Assembly: GCA_913009825.1 (NCBI GenBank)
Contig: CAJVYQ010000011.1
Span: 41,571 to 105,570 of the forward strand
Source of the DNA: an uncultured Deferribacteres bacterium
Lineage (GTDB): Bacteria > Zhuqueibacterota > JdFR-76 > DREG01
Direction: 5' to 3'
DNA length: 64,000 nt
Of the stretch, positions 27,901 to 34,395 are shown one piece after another (the first letter of the stretch is position 1; each line of letters begins with the position of its first letter). Position numbers and translations under genes: made by a program. The notes below the pieces were generated by a model, which saw only the letters and a list, made by a program, of their open reading frames with translations, ran no database searches and was not told the DNA's origin.

Positions 27901-28080
27901 CGCAACAAATTCTGCTACAGACCTGCCTCCTTCATAAAAATACACATCGAAATGTTTTGATTGCAGATACTGCCAGTTAAAATTCAGGTATTGAACTTTA
28001 TTCTTACCAAAATATTGCGCATTTATATTTGTTGTGAATCCGAAGAAGACAAGGAAAGCAACCATCCATATTTTTCTCAT
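24997..28080 (-). CDS. Fusion of HExxH metallopeptidase-like domain, TolB-type propeller and outer-membrane beta-barrel
   Basis: The 1027-residue protein starts with a signal peptide ending near AQYFG. Residues 30-260 form a peptidase-MA-like domain with VIHHELTHAVS (HELTH at 135-139) and WLVEGLAEYTS about 37 residues on, the usual gluzincin spacing. A six-blade TolB-like propeller follows, with repeats such as LSPRGDKIAFLSDRS, WSPDGKKLVFSAK and FSPDGNKLAFVSD. The last 350 residues are BamA/TamA-like, alternating strands ending in a terminal aromatic (LGAEF). This would put a protease and propeller in the periplasm, attached to an outer-membrane barrel. The family is known in related phyla but its substrate is not. 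It is the last gene of the tonB-spoIID-SPOR operon. Confidence 0.8.
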   Translation of the reverse strand: MRKIWMVAFLVFFGFTTNINAQYFGKNKVQYLNFNWQYLQSKHFDVYFYEGGRSVAEFVADVAETSYVSLVHDLRYELLDRVTIIVYKSHNDFEQTNVSGGVPEESVGGFTEFFKNRVVLPFEGDYSKLRHVIHHELTHAVSMQMIYGAGMQSIVTGMMRFQLPLWLVEGLAEYTSLRWNTESDMYIRDAALNGYLPPINSIYGFLNYKAGQNILFYLAEKYGSEKIGEILGKIKLTKSLDRGFKQSIGVDVEELSKRWQKHVKKEYWPDIANRDEPEDFAKRMTDHSKTFNFINNSPSLSPRGDKIAFLSDRSQYFDVYLMSAIDGKLLDRVVKGQRTMDLEELHWLQPGISWSPDGKKLVFSAKKGAYDVLHIVDVKKKKIVTTYEFEFDGVYSPAWSPDGDEIAFSGIKDGASDLYIYNVNTNRYRNLTDDLFSDLQPRWSPDGEWLTFISDRGPNIAPENRKLKRMQKQNYRNHDVYVINTKTKEIQRITQTEYLEQDPCFSPDGNKLAFVSDQNGIFNLFIHNMETAETYPITNVLTGVFQPDWRKNSIAFTTFYQGGYDIFLLKNPEDIKPGSIKLQDTAFIKKLKEGKIATIFQNYRKIDERPKAKPKLASDDYRSFVFDKNFRRGVVKPTNEKLAELFPDSTAYKLASGDYITNDYKITFSPDLIYGNTGYSQFFGVQGSMIIALSDVLGDHKINIYSNLFYDVRNSDFQVSYNYLPKQTDVGVGAFHYTYFFLTSFGSIVRDRNFGLSLFLSRPFDRYRRIDLSTTYLGVDRSDITYGVDIYQRRVLVTGLQYVKDTALWGYTGPVNGKRSIVSFLFSPSIGKNSLDFRSVSLDYRKYFRLSREYNFVFRLAGGASFGRNAQRYFLGGMDNWINRRFAQGGLRVDDVEDIYFSSFETPLRGTDYYEQIGTRFFLTNIELRFPFIRYFILGVPPMFLSNIRGTLFLDMGAAWTKDKEFQMFAKSGNEFLPRLVTPLAGIGFGMRINLGMFLLRYDIAWKTDLGRTIGGPRSYFSLGAEF

Positions 28081-28093
28081 AGAGGACTCCTAA

Positions 28094-28636
28094 CTATAAA
28101 TTTGATTCATCTTTCCACTTAACAATACGCCATTTATTTACACCGATACTTTTCCGGAAACTAAACACCGCCGCTCCGGCAACCTGAATATCATCATCCT
28201 GCGTCAGTATAGTCAAATTAAAACTTTTAGTGATCTGACCGGTTGTCTCTTGAACTGATTCATAAATGGTTGAGTTCCAAACTAAATCGATCACATCGAA
28301 ACTTCTAAACATTCTGCCGGTTGTTTTTAAATCCAAATCACGTCCCCAGGATACGAATTGCCCCGATGTGCCTATATCAGGATCGAAATACACAAAAACA
28401 AAAGAACTGTCTAATAACTCGCTGTATAACAACGAATCTTTGAATATATACGCATATCTGAAATTTTGCAACACTTCTTGTGGTGTCTTTTGCTCGGTAA
28501 TGATCAAATCCGAATTGCTGTGCTCATTCAACAATTCGGGTGCAAAAGGATTAAGACAAGATTGCCCAAAAACTGGTGCAAATACCAGCGTTAAAAAAAA
28601 TATTTTCCTGCAATTTTTCATCACTGCTACATTCAT
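28094..28636 (-). CDS. Probable lipoprotein with NTF2-like domain
   Basis: The ATG at 28636 overlaps the stop of the SPOR gene by four bases (ATGA), so coupling is likely; a second ATG five codons on is also possible. A hydrophobic N-terminus ends in FGQSC near residue 27, a poor but possible lipobox. The rest (about 150 residues) has the alternating pattern of an NTF2/SnoaL-like fold, with a conserved-looking ending IGVNKWRIVKWKDE. No catalytic residues are evident. It lies between SPOR and the peptidase/barrel fusion in an envelope operon and may be an accessory envelope protein. Confidence 0.6.
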   Translation of the reverse strand: MNVAVMKNCRKIFFLTLVFAPVFGQSCLNPFAPELLNEHSNSDLIITEQKTPQEVLQNFRYAYIFKDSLLYSELLDSSFVFVYFDPDIGTSGQFVSWGRDLDLKTTGRMFRSFDVIDLVWNSTIYESVQETTGQITKSFNLTILTQDDDIQVAGAAVFSFRKSIGVNKWRIVKWKDESNL

Positions 28637-29127
28637 AAATGATAAATCCAGGCATCAGGAAAACCGGTTTCCCGCAGAACGTCCCGCAATGCTTCCGCAT
28701 CCTTCCGGTCCCCAAAATTCCCGGTCAGAATTCGCCACAAAGATTCGGAGTAAAACAACCTGAATTTATACATGGGGAATTTATTCGTAACCTCCCGGTA
28801 AAAAGAACGGGCATATTCTTCGTTGTAAAAAGAGGCAACTTGAACTGCAAAATAAACTTTAACAGCGGTAGGTGTTTCCGGCTTCTTTTTGGGCAGAACA
28901 GGTCTCTCAGGAGATTTTTCTTCATTTTTGATCAAAAGGCTGTCCTGCGAGGCAGTATCTTCAGCTAAAATATCAATGGGCTGATTGTAAAGCCATTTGG
29001 AATATTTTAATCCCTTTTCATATTGATCCTGCGATATTCCTCCACTGCTGTTTTGATTTGTAGCCGCACAACCGAACAGAAAAAGCGGCACAGTAAATGT
29101 GACAAAATGAGATAGTTTCAACTTCAT
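28633..29127 (-). CDS. SPOR-domain lipoprotein
   Basis: The 164-residue protein has a lipobox (LFLFGCAATN, Cys at about residue 20), a Pro/Lys-rich linker and a C-terminal SPOR domain of about 75 residues (YFAVQVASFYNEEYARSFYREV, cut here for length, then LWRILTGNFGDRKDAEAL). SPOR domains bind denuded peptidoglycan at division sites or at sites of amidase action. The upstream neighbour is a SpoIID-like protein, another denuded-glycan or amidase-linked family, supporting a role in cell-wall processing. Confidence 0.86.
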   Translation of the reverse strand: MKLKLSHFVTFTVPLFLFGCAATNQNSSGGISQDQYEKGLKYSKWLYNQPIDILAEDTASQDSLLIKNEEKSPERPVLPKKKPETPTAVKVYFAVQVASFYNEEYARSFYREVTNKFPMYKFRLFYSESLWRILTGNFGDRKDAEALRDVLRETGFPDAWIYHL

Positions 29128-29133
29128 TTTTCC

Positions 29134-30387
29134 TCAATACATTTTTTTTAACTCAATTCCGCGGTAATAATGTTTCAGAATCTGTTGATATGAAAAACCT
29201 CTCCGCGCCATGCCAATCGCTCCCCATTGGCACATCCCAACACCATGACCGTTACCCGCACCGATTAACATTACTCCTGTGGGCGCTTCTTTGGGTCCGT
29301 AACCTGAAATTTTAAACAGTGTACTGCGCAGAATTCTTCCATCTTTTTTTCGCAACACTTTTCGCAGTCGATCACCAATGAGGATCAGTGGTTTTTCCCG
29401 GCCCATAAAATAAATACTCATTTTTTTTATCCTGCCCGATTCGAACCGTTTGTTGACAATGATTTCTTTTATATCACCTAAATTCCCTTCATCAGGCACA
29501 AATTCCTTTACATTGGTTTTAACCATTGCATTCAATTCATCAAATGGAAACGACTCAACCCACCGGTAATGGGGCGAATCTTTGCAAAAATCTCCATTGC
29601 CAAAATTATCAGATACGCCGGTTAGATAGGGTTTGTCCGCACCGGGAAAAATATTTTTCCCGGTTTCCGTTCTGCCGCCACAGGTTGAATGAAAAAATGC
29701 GGCAATGAATTCATTGTGATAGACAGCCGTTACGCCTGTGGTATTTTCCACGGCCCAATCAGACCACTTGTAGCGATTTGCGCTGCCGGAATAAACCTGA
29801 TCACCCACGCCGGCAGTTAAATCAAAATTTTTATGATTTGTTGATTCTCTGTTGACTGCTATTTTTCTTAACGCGAAAGTTCTGGAACCCACAGCCTGGG
29901 CTTTAAGCGCTTCCATTTCCGGTTTTCCCAAATGTCCCAATTCACTGGGAATAGTACCTTTTAAATAGGTTTCCACAGCCAATATATTGACAAACTGAAT
30001 TTTGCCATTTGCCAGCACAAGCTTCAAATCACCTGGATATTCCCCTTGTTGCAGATGAAACCGGTCGTTCCTGCTCCGCGTCCGCAAATAAAGTTCACTT
30101 CCGTTCAATCGATTGGTTTCACTACCCGATTGAACAATGAGTGCATTACCTTCATTTGAGACTTTAAATGTTACCGGTTTCTTTTTAGTAAAGGACAGGT
30201 TAAATATTTTTTGTGTTGTTGCGGTATATTCTCCCATAAAAGTCACCTCACCGGAAGCCTTTTCCATTAACAGAACTTTAATTTGCGGAATCTTTGTTTG
30301 CAAATAGGGTTTTGGGGCAATGCCGGCGCAATGAATTCTGAGAATGGCAAGAATGAACAGGGGTAAGAGCGATAAATGTTTTCTCAT
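29134..30387 (-). CDS. SpoIID/LytB-domain protein
   Basis: This 417-residue exported protein has an N-terminal hydrophobic segment ending near IHCAGIAPK. A SpoIID domain of about 300 residues follows, with YLKGTIPSELG, then MEALKAQAVGSRTFALRKI and the Cys/Gly motif FFHSTCGGRTE, and ends GNGHGVGMCQWGAIGMA, the classic SpoIID signature. SpoIID is a lytic transglycosylase acting on denuded glycan in sporulation; in non-spore-formers its homologues act in wall remodelling. It lies 7 bases before the SPOR lipoprotein and directly after a TonB gene. No sporulation context is seen, so a general wall role is likely. Confidence 0.88.
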   Translation of the reverse strand: MRKHLSLLPLFILAILRIHCAGIAPKPYLQTKIPQIKVLLMEKASGEVTFMGEYTATTQKIFNLSFTKKKPVTFKVSNEGNALIVQSGSETNRLNGSELYLRTRSRNDRFHLQQGEYPGDLKLVLANGKIQFVNILAVETYLKGTIPSELGHLGKPEMEALKAQAVGSRTFALRKIAVNRESTNHKNFDLTAGVGDQVYSGSANRYKWSDWAVENTTGVTAVYHNEFIAAFFHSTCGGRTETGKNIFPGADKPYLTGVSDNFGNGDFCKDSPHYRWVESFPFDELNAMVKTNVKEFVPDEGNLGDIKEIIVNKRFESGRIKKMSIYFMGREKPLILIGDRLRKVLRKKDGRILRSTLFKISGYGPKEAPTGVMLIGAGNGHGVGMCQWGAIGMARRGFSYQQILKHYYRGIELKKMY

Positions 30388-31047
30388 TTAATATAATCCG
30401 AATTTGTATTTTTTATGAATCCAGACCGCAACATATTTATCATCCTTTTTGGCCGGAATAAATCTGGTTTGATAAGCGGCGCGGACGGCGGATTGTTCAC
30501 ATTTTTTACTGCCGGTTAAATTTTTTACTACCTGAACATTCTGAACTTTGCCGGATTTGTCCACTAACAATGACAGTTCGATTTCTCCCACAACACCTTT
30601 TTTCCTTTCATCTTCCGGATACTCAGGGAAAACATCTGCAATGGGTCTGGGCGGAATAATCCTGTAAAAGCCGTCTCCTTCCGGCATATTTGGCGGCGAT
30701 GCATTAAAATCCAGTTCAGTAGTTTCGATGGTTAAGTCTTCCGGAACGGTTGGTTCTTCCACAGGGATCGGCACAACCGGCCTCTGCGGCCTGGGTTTTT
30801 TTACTCCCTGTTTAGTAACCGGAATATCATCTATTTGCATATAAATGACTTCATCCGCGATGGCAGGGGGCGAGCTTTTTATGTTGAACCGTTTAGAAAT
30901 TTCAAAAACAAAGATGCAGAAACAGAGGACAATAATAAGACTCTTCTCTATATTTTTCCTGAAATTATTTTTCAGCTTTGCATATTCACCGGAATGAAAA
31001 ATCGGCGCGATATAAAAAGTTTTGAGTAAATCTTTGCGCCAAAACAT
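30388..31047 (-). CDS. tonB: TonB family protein (first of two)
   Basis: This 219-residue protein has a cytoplasmic N-terminus, one hydrophobic segment (about 36-48), a Pro-rich region (KPRPQRPVVPIPVEEP) and a C-terminal TonB domain with GVVGEIELSLLVDKSGKVQN and a final YVAVWIHKKYKFGLY. It directly abuts the SpoIID-like gene (stop and start adjacent), so it heads that operon. Its layout closely follows the second TonB at 31826-32479, including a shared LTIETTELDF/LTMEQTEIDF element, so they are paralogues. Having no ExbBD beside it, this copy may share the neighbouring ExbBD motor or couple it to the peptidase/barrel protein. Confidence 0.83.
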   Translation of the reverse strand: MFWRKDLLKTFYIAPIFHSGEYAKLKNNFRKNIEKSLIIVLCFCIFVFEISKRFNIKSSPPAIADEVIYMQIDDIPVTKQGVKKPRPQRPVVPIPVEEPTVPEDLTIETTELDFNASPPNMPEGDGFYRIIPPRPIADVFPEYPEDERKKGVVGEIELSLLVDKSGKVQNVQVVKNLTGSKKCEQSAVRAAYQTRFIPAKKDDKYVAVWIHKKYKFGLY

Positions 31048-31096
31048 CGTTCAATGGGTATCCTCAAATTTTCAAAATATATTTTATAACATTTTA

Positions 31097-31319
31097 GTAA
31101 CTACTCGGGCATGCACTTTGAATTAGCTGTAAATTACGCCTCCGACTCCCCGGCCTGCAGCAGCAGGCGAGCCCGCAGAGGCGGGCAAGCGCTCAGTATG
31201 GCAATTTAAGCCGCACCCGAGCCCTTCGTCAAGTTTGTCCTGAGCTTGTCGAAGGGCTCAGGATAAACTCAGTCGAAGGCTTTCTGCACATCAAACAATA
31301 AGCATTCCTGAGTAGTTAC
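31097..31319. mobile_element. MITE-like element family B, copy B1
   Basis: The ends GTAACTACTCGGGCATGC and, as complement, GTAACTACTCAGGAATGC are 18-base inverted repeats with two mismatches. The inside holds two forms of the CTTCGACAAGCTCAGG-type repeat (31221-31281) and GC-rich palindromes. The same ends recur at 58576-58730 and, singly, near 8496, 42611, 47888, 63874 and 63942. It lies upstream of the minus-strand tonB/spoIID operon and so may carry or disturb its promoter. Confidence 0.6.
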
Positions 31320-31775
31320 ACATTTTAGCGCGTTGAAAAATTCTGCAAAACTTCCATTTGAAATATGTGATTAATAGTTGATAGTACCCCCCTAACCGCT
31401 TCCTTCGTCCAGCACAGGACAGGCTTGCATGGGAGGAGGTAATTCCTCTCCTTACCAGGGGAAAGTTAGGAGGATTGAATGCTATATTTTCAAAGGACCA
31501 AAATGTTACAAGTTTTTCCATTTATCGCTAAAGGACAAAAATGTTAGTAACCAATCACAGGGGTAAGTGAATGATCTCTTATAAACCGCTGAAGCAGTTA
31601 AAGAAACTTTTTCTTTTTAGCCCGCGACTGAAGTCGTGGGCTAACGTATTGACACTGATTTGGGATGTATTCATATTTCAAGGAAATTCCTTTTCATCAT
31701 TTCCAAAACTTTTAACTGAATATAACCAAACAGGGTTTCAAATTCCACATCTTTTGTCAGGCGATACAGCAGAAA
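31320..31775. other. Intergenic region with palindromic repeat, no supported gene
   Basis: A long C-rich/G-rich repeat with CTTCGTCCAGCACAGGACAGG occupies about 31385-31480. A plus-strand open frame at 31571-31843 runs into the opposite-strand terminator and tonB and has no family resemblance or start signal, so it was not called a gene. Confidence 0.45.
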
Positions 31776-31802
31776 CAAAAAAGGCGGTGAGAACACCGCC
31801 TT
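31776..31802 (-). terminator. Intrinsic terminator of the exbB-exbD-exbD-tonB operon
   Basis: On the minus strand, AAGGCGGTG, a TTCT loop and CACCGCCTT form a perfect 9-base stem followed by a T run, 24 bases after the tonB stop. It is a textbook Rho-independent terminator and separates the two TonB operons. Confidence 0.88.
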
Positions 31803-31825
31803 ATAAAAAACCAAACAATTTGTTT

Positions 31826-32479
31826 TTATTTAGATTCTTTTAATTTGAAAATCACGGGAATACTCACCCACACTTTCACCGGTTTATCACGCTGCAGGGC
31901 GGGTTTCCATTTTGTCCTTTTAATCGCAGATATCGCCGCTTCATCACAACCATTATTACCCAGAGATCTTGCGACCCTGGTTTTATTTACATTACCTTTT
32001 GTATCAATCAATACGTAGATAACCACGGTTCCTTCCACACCGGCTCTCCGGGCGATTTCCGGATAAGTCAAGTTCCGCTGGATAGATACAAATCCGCCAA
32101 TAGGACTGGGGGGACTATCGTAAGGAACAAACATGGGCGTTTCCCCCTCCGTTTCCGGAGGTGGCGGTGCCGGCGGCGGTTCTTCATTAAAATCGATTTC
32201 CGTTTGTTCCATGGTCAGGTCTTCCGGCACATTTTCATCTTCGGTAGGAATCGGCACCGCCGGACGCGCCGGCGGCGGCGGTCTGTTAATTTGCTCGGTC
32301 AACGGAATATCGTCCACCTTGATGATCACTTGCTTCTCTACCAGATTCCTTCTCACATGCTCAAACCGTTTAAAAGCCTGAAACATGATGATCATCAGGA
32401 AAAGGGAAATCAGCATCGCAACTTCTAAAACTTTCCGGTAGTTCAGCTTAAATTTTAGTCGTGTTGAAATATTTTCCAT
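31826..32479 (-). CDS. tonB: TonB family protein (second of two)
   Basis: The start at 32479 is set by a Shine-Dalgarno (GAGGTG) that overlaps the exbD stop; a GTG nine bases earlier is less likely. The 217-residue protein has one membrane helix near residues 22-38, a Pro-rich region (RPPPPARPAVPIP, then PPPAPPPPE) that spans the periplasm, and a C-terminal TonB domain (GVEGTVVIYVLIDTKG, then AISAIKRTKWKPA). It is last in the exbB-exbD-exbD-tonB operon and should pass energy from that motor to outer-membrane receptors. No TonB-dependent receptor is in the window. Confidence 0.9.
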   Translation of the reverse strand: MENISTRLKFKLNYRKVLEVAMLISLFLMIIMFQAFKRFEHVRRNLVEKQVIIKVDDIPLTEQINRPPPPARPAVPIPTEDENVPEDLTMEQTEIDFNEEPPPAPPPPETEGETPMFVPYDSPPSPIGGFVSIQRNLTYPEIARRAGVEGTVVIYVLIDTKGNVNKTRVARSLGNNGCDEAAISAIKRTKWKPALQRDKPVKVWVSIPVIFKLKESK

Positions 32480-32489
32480 CGTAATCACC

Positions 32490-32957
32490 TCACTTGCTAA
32501 ATTTAGCTGAGTAATTTATTTTTAGTGCATCAGCTTCGCGTAATTGCTGCTGAACATCGGACACCCAACCCATATTCGCACCTTGATCAATTTTTAAAGA
32601 AACAACAATCCTGGGGTTCGCAACCCGCTTATTATACATGACCATAGCCACTTGTTTCACTTCGACCAGCTTATCATCGATCGAAATATCGCCCGCGCTA
32701 TTGATCCATATATAAGAAACATTTCTTTTGCCGGGCAATTTCTCGATCTGCTTTGCTGAAGGCAACAGCACATTCAAACCATTTAATTCTTTAAAAACGG
32801 TCGTCACCATGAAAAAGAGTAACAACATAAAAACAATATCCGGCATGGAAGCCGTCGGAATTTCCGGAGATGCTGTTTCTTTCTTTTTGAATTCAACTTT
32901 TTCAGGTGGCAAAGAAGGTGCGTTTACCTGTTCTTGTTTTTCCTCCACATCAGGCAT
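32490..32957 (-). CDS. exbD: ExbD/TolR-type biopolymer transport protein
   Basis: This 155-residue protein has one membrane helix after a charged N-terminus: the segment TASMPDIVFMLLLFFMVTT contains the conserved membrane aspartate of ExbD/TolR (near residue 41). A periplasmic domain of about 95 residues follows. It is the second of two ExbD proteins in the operon; such doubled exbD genes are frequent in the FCB group and may form heterodimers. It lies 50 bases after the first exbD and 10 bases before the tonB start. Confidence 0.9.
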   Translation of the reverse strand: MPDVEEKQEQVNAPSLPPEKVEFKKKETASPEIPTASMPDIVFMLLLFFMVTTVFKELNGLNVLLPSAKQIEKLPGKRNVSYIWINSAGDISIDDKLVEVKQVAMVMYNKRVANPRIVVSLKIDQGANMGWVSDVQQQLREADALKINYSAKFSK

Positions 32958-33007
32958 TTATACATTCTCCTGTTTATTCAACCATAATTACGATTTTATA
33001 GTTCCAA

Positions 33008-33427
33008 TTATGATTGTTCGGGTTCAGCTAATGAAATTCTCGTTGTGCCTATTTGGGCAATCATGGCTTGCTTAACTCTATCCAATACCTGAATATAAAC
33101 ATTGTATTTCGTTTCTCTATCTGTTTTCAAAGAGACAATCAGTTTGGGATTTTCAATCAGTTTTCGAATAATTACATCCTTCACCATAGGGATTTGCGTC
33201 GCTTCTCCATCAATTAATACTTGTCCTTGTACGTTGATAAGCAAATTGGTAATATTTTTCTGACGAATTTCGATCTTCTCGCCCTTCGGCGGCAATGTTA
33301 AACCCAAGCCTTTGTCAACATCAATGGTAGTTGTAACAAGGAAGAAGGTGAGCAAAAGAAAAGCAATGTCCGCCAAAGAAGAAGTGGGGATTCCAGAATC
33401 TCTTTTCCTTCTATTCTCTAACATCAT
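33008..33427 (-). CDS. exbD: ExbD/TolR-type biopolymer transport protein
   Basis: The 139-residue protein carries IPTSSLADIAFLLLTFFLVT near its N-terminus, with the membrane aspartate needed for proton-driven work, then a periplasmic domain ending in a Glu/Gln-rich tail. It lies 27 bases after exbB and 50 bases before the second exbD. The two ExbD proteins differ in length and sequence, so they are not a recent duplication. Together with ExbB they energise TonB. Confidence 0.9.
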   Translation of the reverse strand: MMLENRRKRDSGIPTSSLADIAFLLLTFFLVTTTIDVDKGLGLTLPPKGEKIEIRQKNITNLLINVQGQVLIDGEATQIPMVKDVIIRKLIENPKLIVSLKTDRETKYNVYIQVLDRVKQAMIAQIGTTRISLAEPEQS

Positions 33428-33454
33428 TTGGTTAGCCCTTTATATTTTTGCCAA

Positions 33455-34066
33455 TTATTTACCTTCACGAGCCATTAAAATGTCAACTAATTCAATGGTG
33501 CTTTCTTCCATATCGATCACAATGCGATCTATTTTAGAGATAAAATAATTATGGAAAAGTTGAACAATAATTGCAACGATAAGGCCAAATGCTGTTGTTA
33601 AAAGCGCGATACCAATACCATCGGCTACGATAGCGGGAGAAATGTCATTGGCGGCGGCAATATCATTAAATGCTTTGATCATACCAACAACCGTTCCTGT
33701 AAATCCTAACATAGGAGCCAGACTGATAACCGTTGCCAACCACACCAAGCCTCTTTCTAAAAAAGCCATTTCAATGGAACCGGAATTCATAATTGCCTTT
33801 TCTACGTGTTCCAACCCTTTGTTGGCACGCATTAAACCGGCATGAAAAATGGAAGCAACCGGACCGCGTGTATTTTCACAAACATCTTTGGCCGCTTCAA
33901 TACCGCCTTCATTCAGGGCATTGCGAATCTTTTCCATAAATTTTCTTGTGTTTACCGATGCACGGGTTAAACTGTAGAACCTTTCAAGACTAATAGCCAA
34001 GCCAAAAATCAACAATGCCAGGATCGGCCACATAAAGGTTCCGCCTCTTAAAAAATACTCAACCAT
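33455..34066 (-). CDS. exbB: MotA/TolQ/ExbB proton channel family protein
   Basis: The 203-residue protein has the three membrane helices of ExbB/TolQ: residues 12-28, around 105-130 and 145-175. The family stretch APMLGFTGTVVGMIKAF lies near residue 117, with IADGIGIALLTTAFGLIVA-type sequence after it. It forms the stator-like channel with ExbD. It is the first gene of the operon; the 329-base region upstream should hold the promoter. No gene symbol distinction between TolQ and ExbB is certain, but linkage to tonB favours ExbB. Confidence 0.9.
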   Translation of the reverse strand: MVEYFLRGGTFMWPILALLIFGLAISLERFYSLTRASVNTRKFMEKIRNALNEGGIEAAKDVCENTRGPVASIFHAGLMRANKGLEHVEKAIMNSGSIEMAFLERGLVWLATVISLAPMLGFTGTVVGMIKAFNDIAAANDISPAIVADGIGIALLTTAFGLIVAIIVQLFHNYFISKIDRIVIDMEESTIELVDILMAREGK

Positions 34067-34395
34067 GTTCTTCTTACTCCTCCGATTGATTAAACTAGAA
34101 TGATTTAATTGGAAACTATTATTTTTCAGTAAGAATAGTAGTTAATTTTTTTGAAAAAGTCAATATTTTTTTAAATTACTTGAAAATAATATTTCATCCG
34201 ATTGGACATTAATTTAACATTCCCATAAAATGTCTTTACTTCATCCCATTCATTAACAATAAATTGCTTCTAACATCTCTAATTATTGTCTGTCCGAAAA
34301 CTATGAAAAATAAGAAAAAATGTTGTTTCCTGTCTGCTGTACGTATTCAGACAAGCGGCAATAACAGAAAAAGGGAGTTTTTGAAAAAATACGAA
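34067..34395. other. Intergenic region upstream of exbB
   Basis: This is an A+T-rich stretch with the leftward exbB promoter somewhere close to 34067-34200; no promoter elements are clear enough to place. A plus-strand open frame at 34264-34470 overlaps the S41 gene antisense and was not accepted. No repeat family member was recognised beyond a short CGTATTCAGACAAGCGGC piece. Confidence 0.4.

Noticed and set aside
29134..30387. SpoIID-like gene as evidence of sporulation
   Set aside because: No other sporulation gene is present and the neighbours (SPOR, TonB, outer-membrane barrel) point to a Gram-negative envelope role.
31571..31843. 90-residue plus-strand open frame between the two TonB operons
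   Set aside because: It crosses the minus-strand terminator and the end of tonB, has no ribosome-binding site and no recognisable family pattern.
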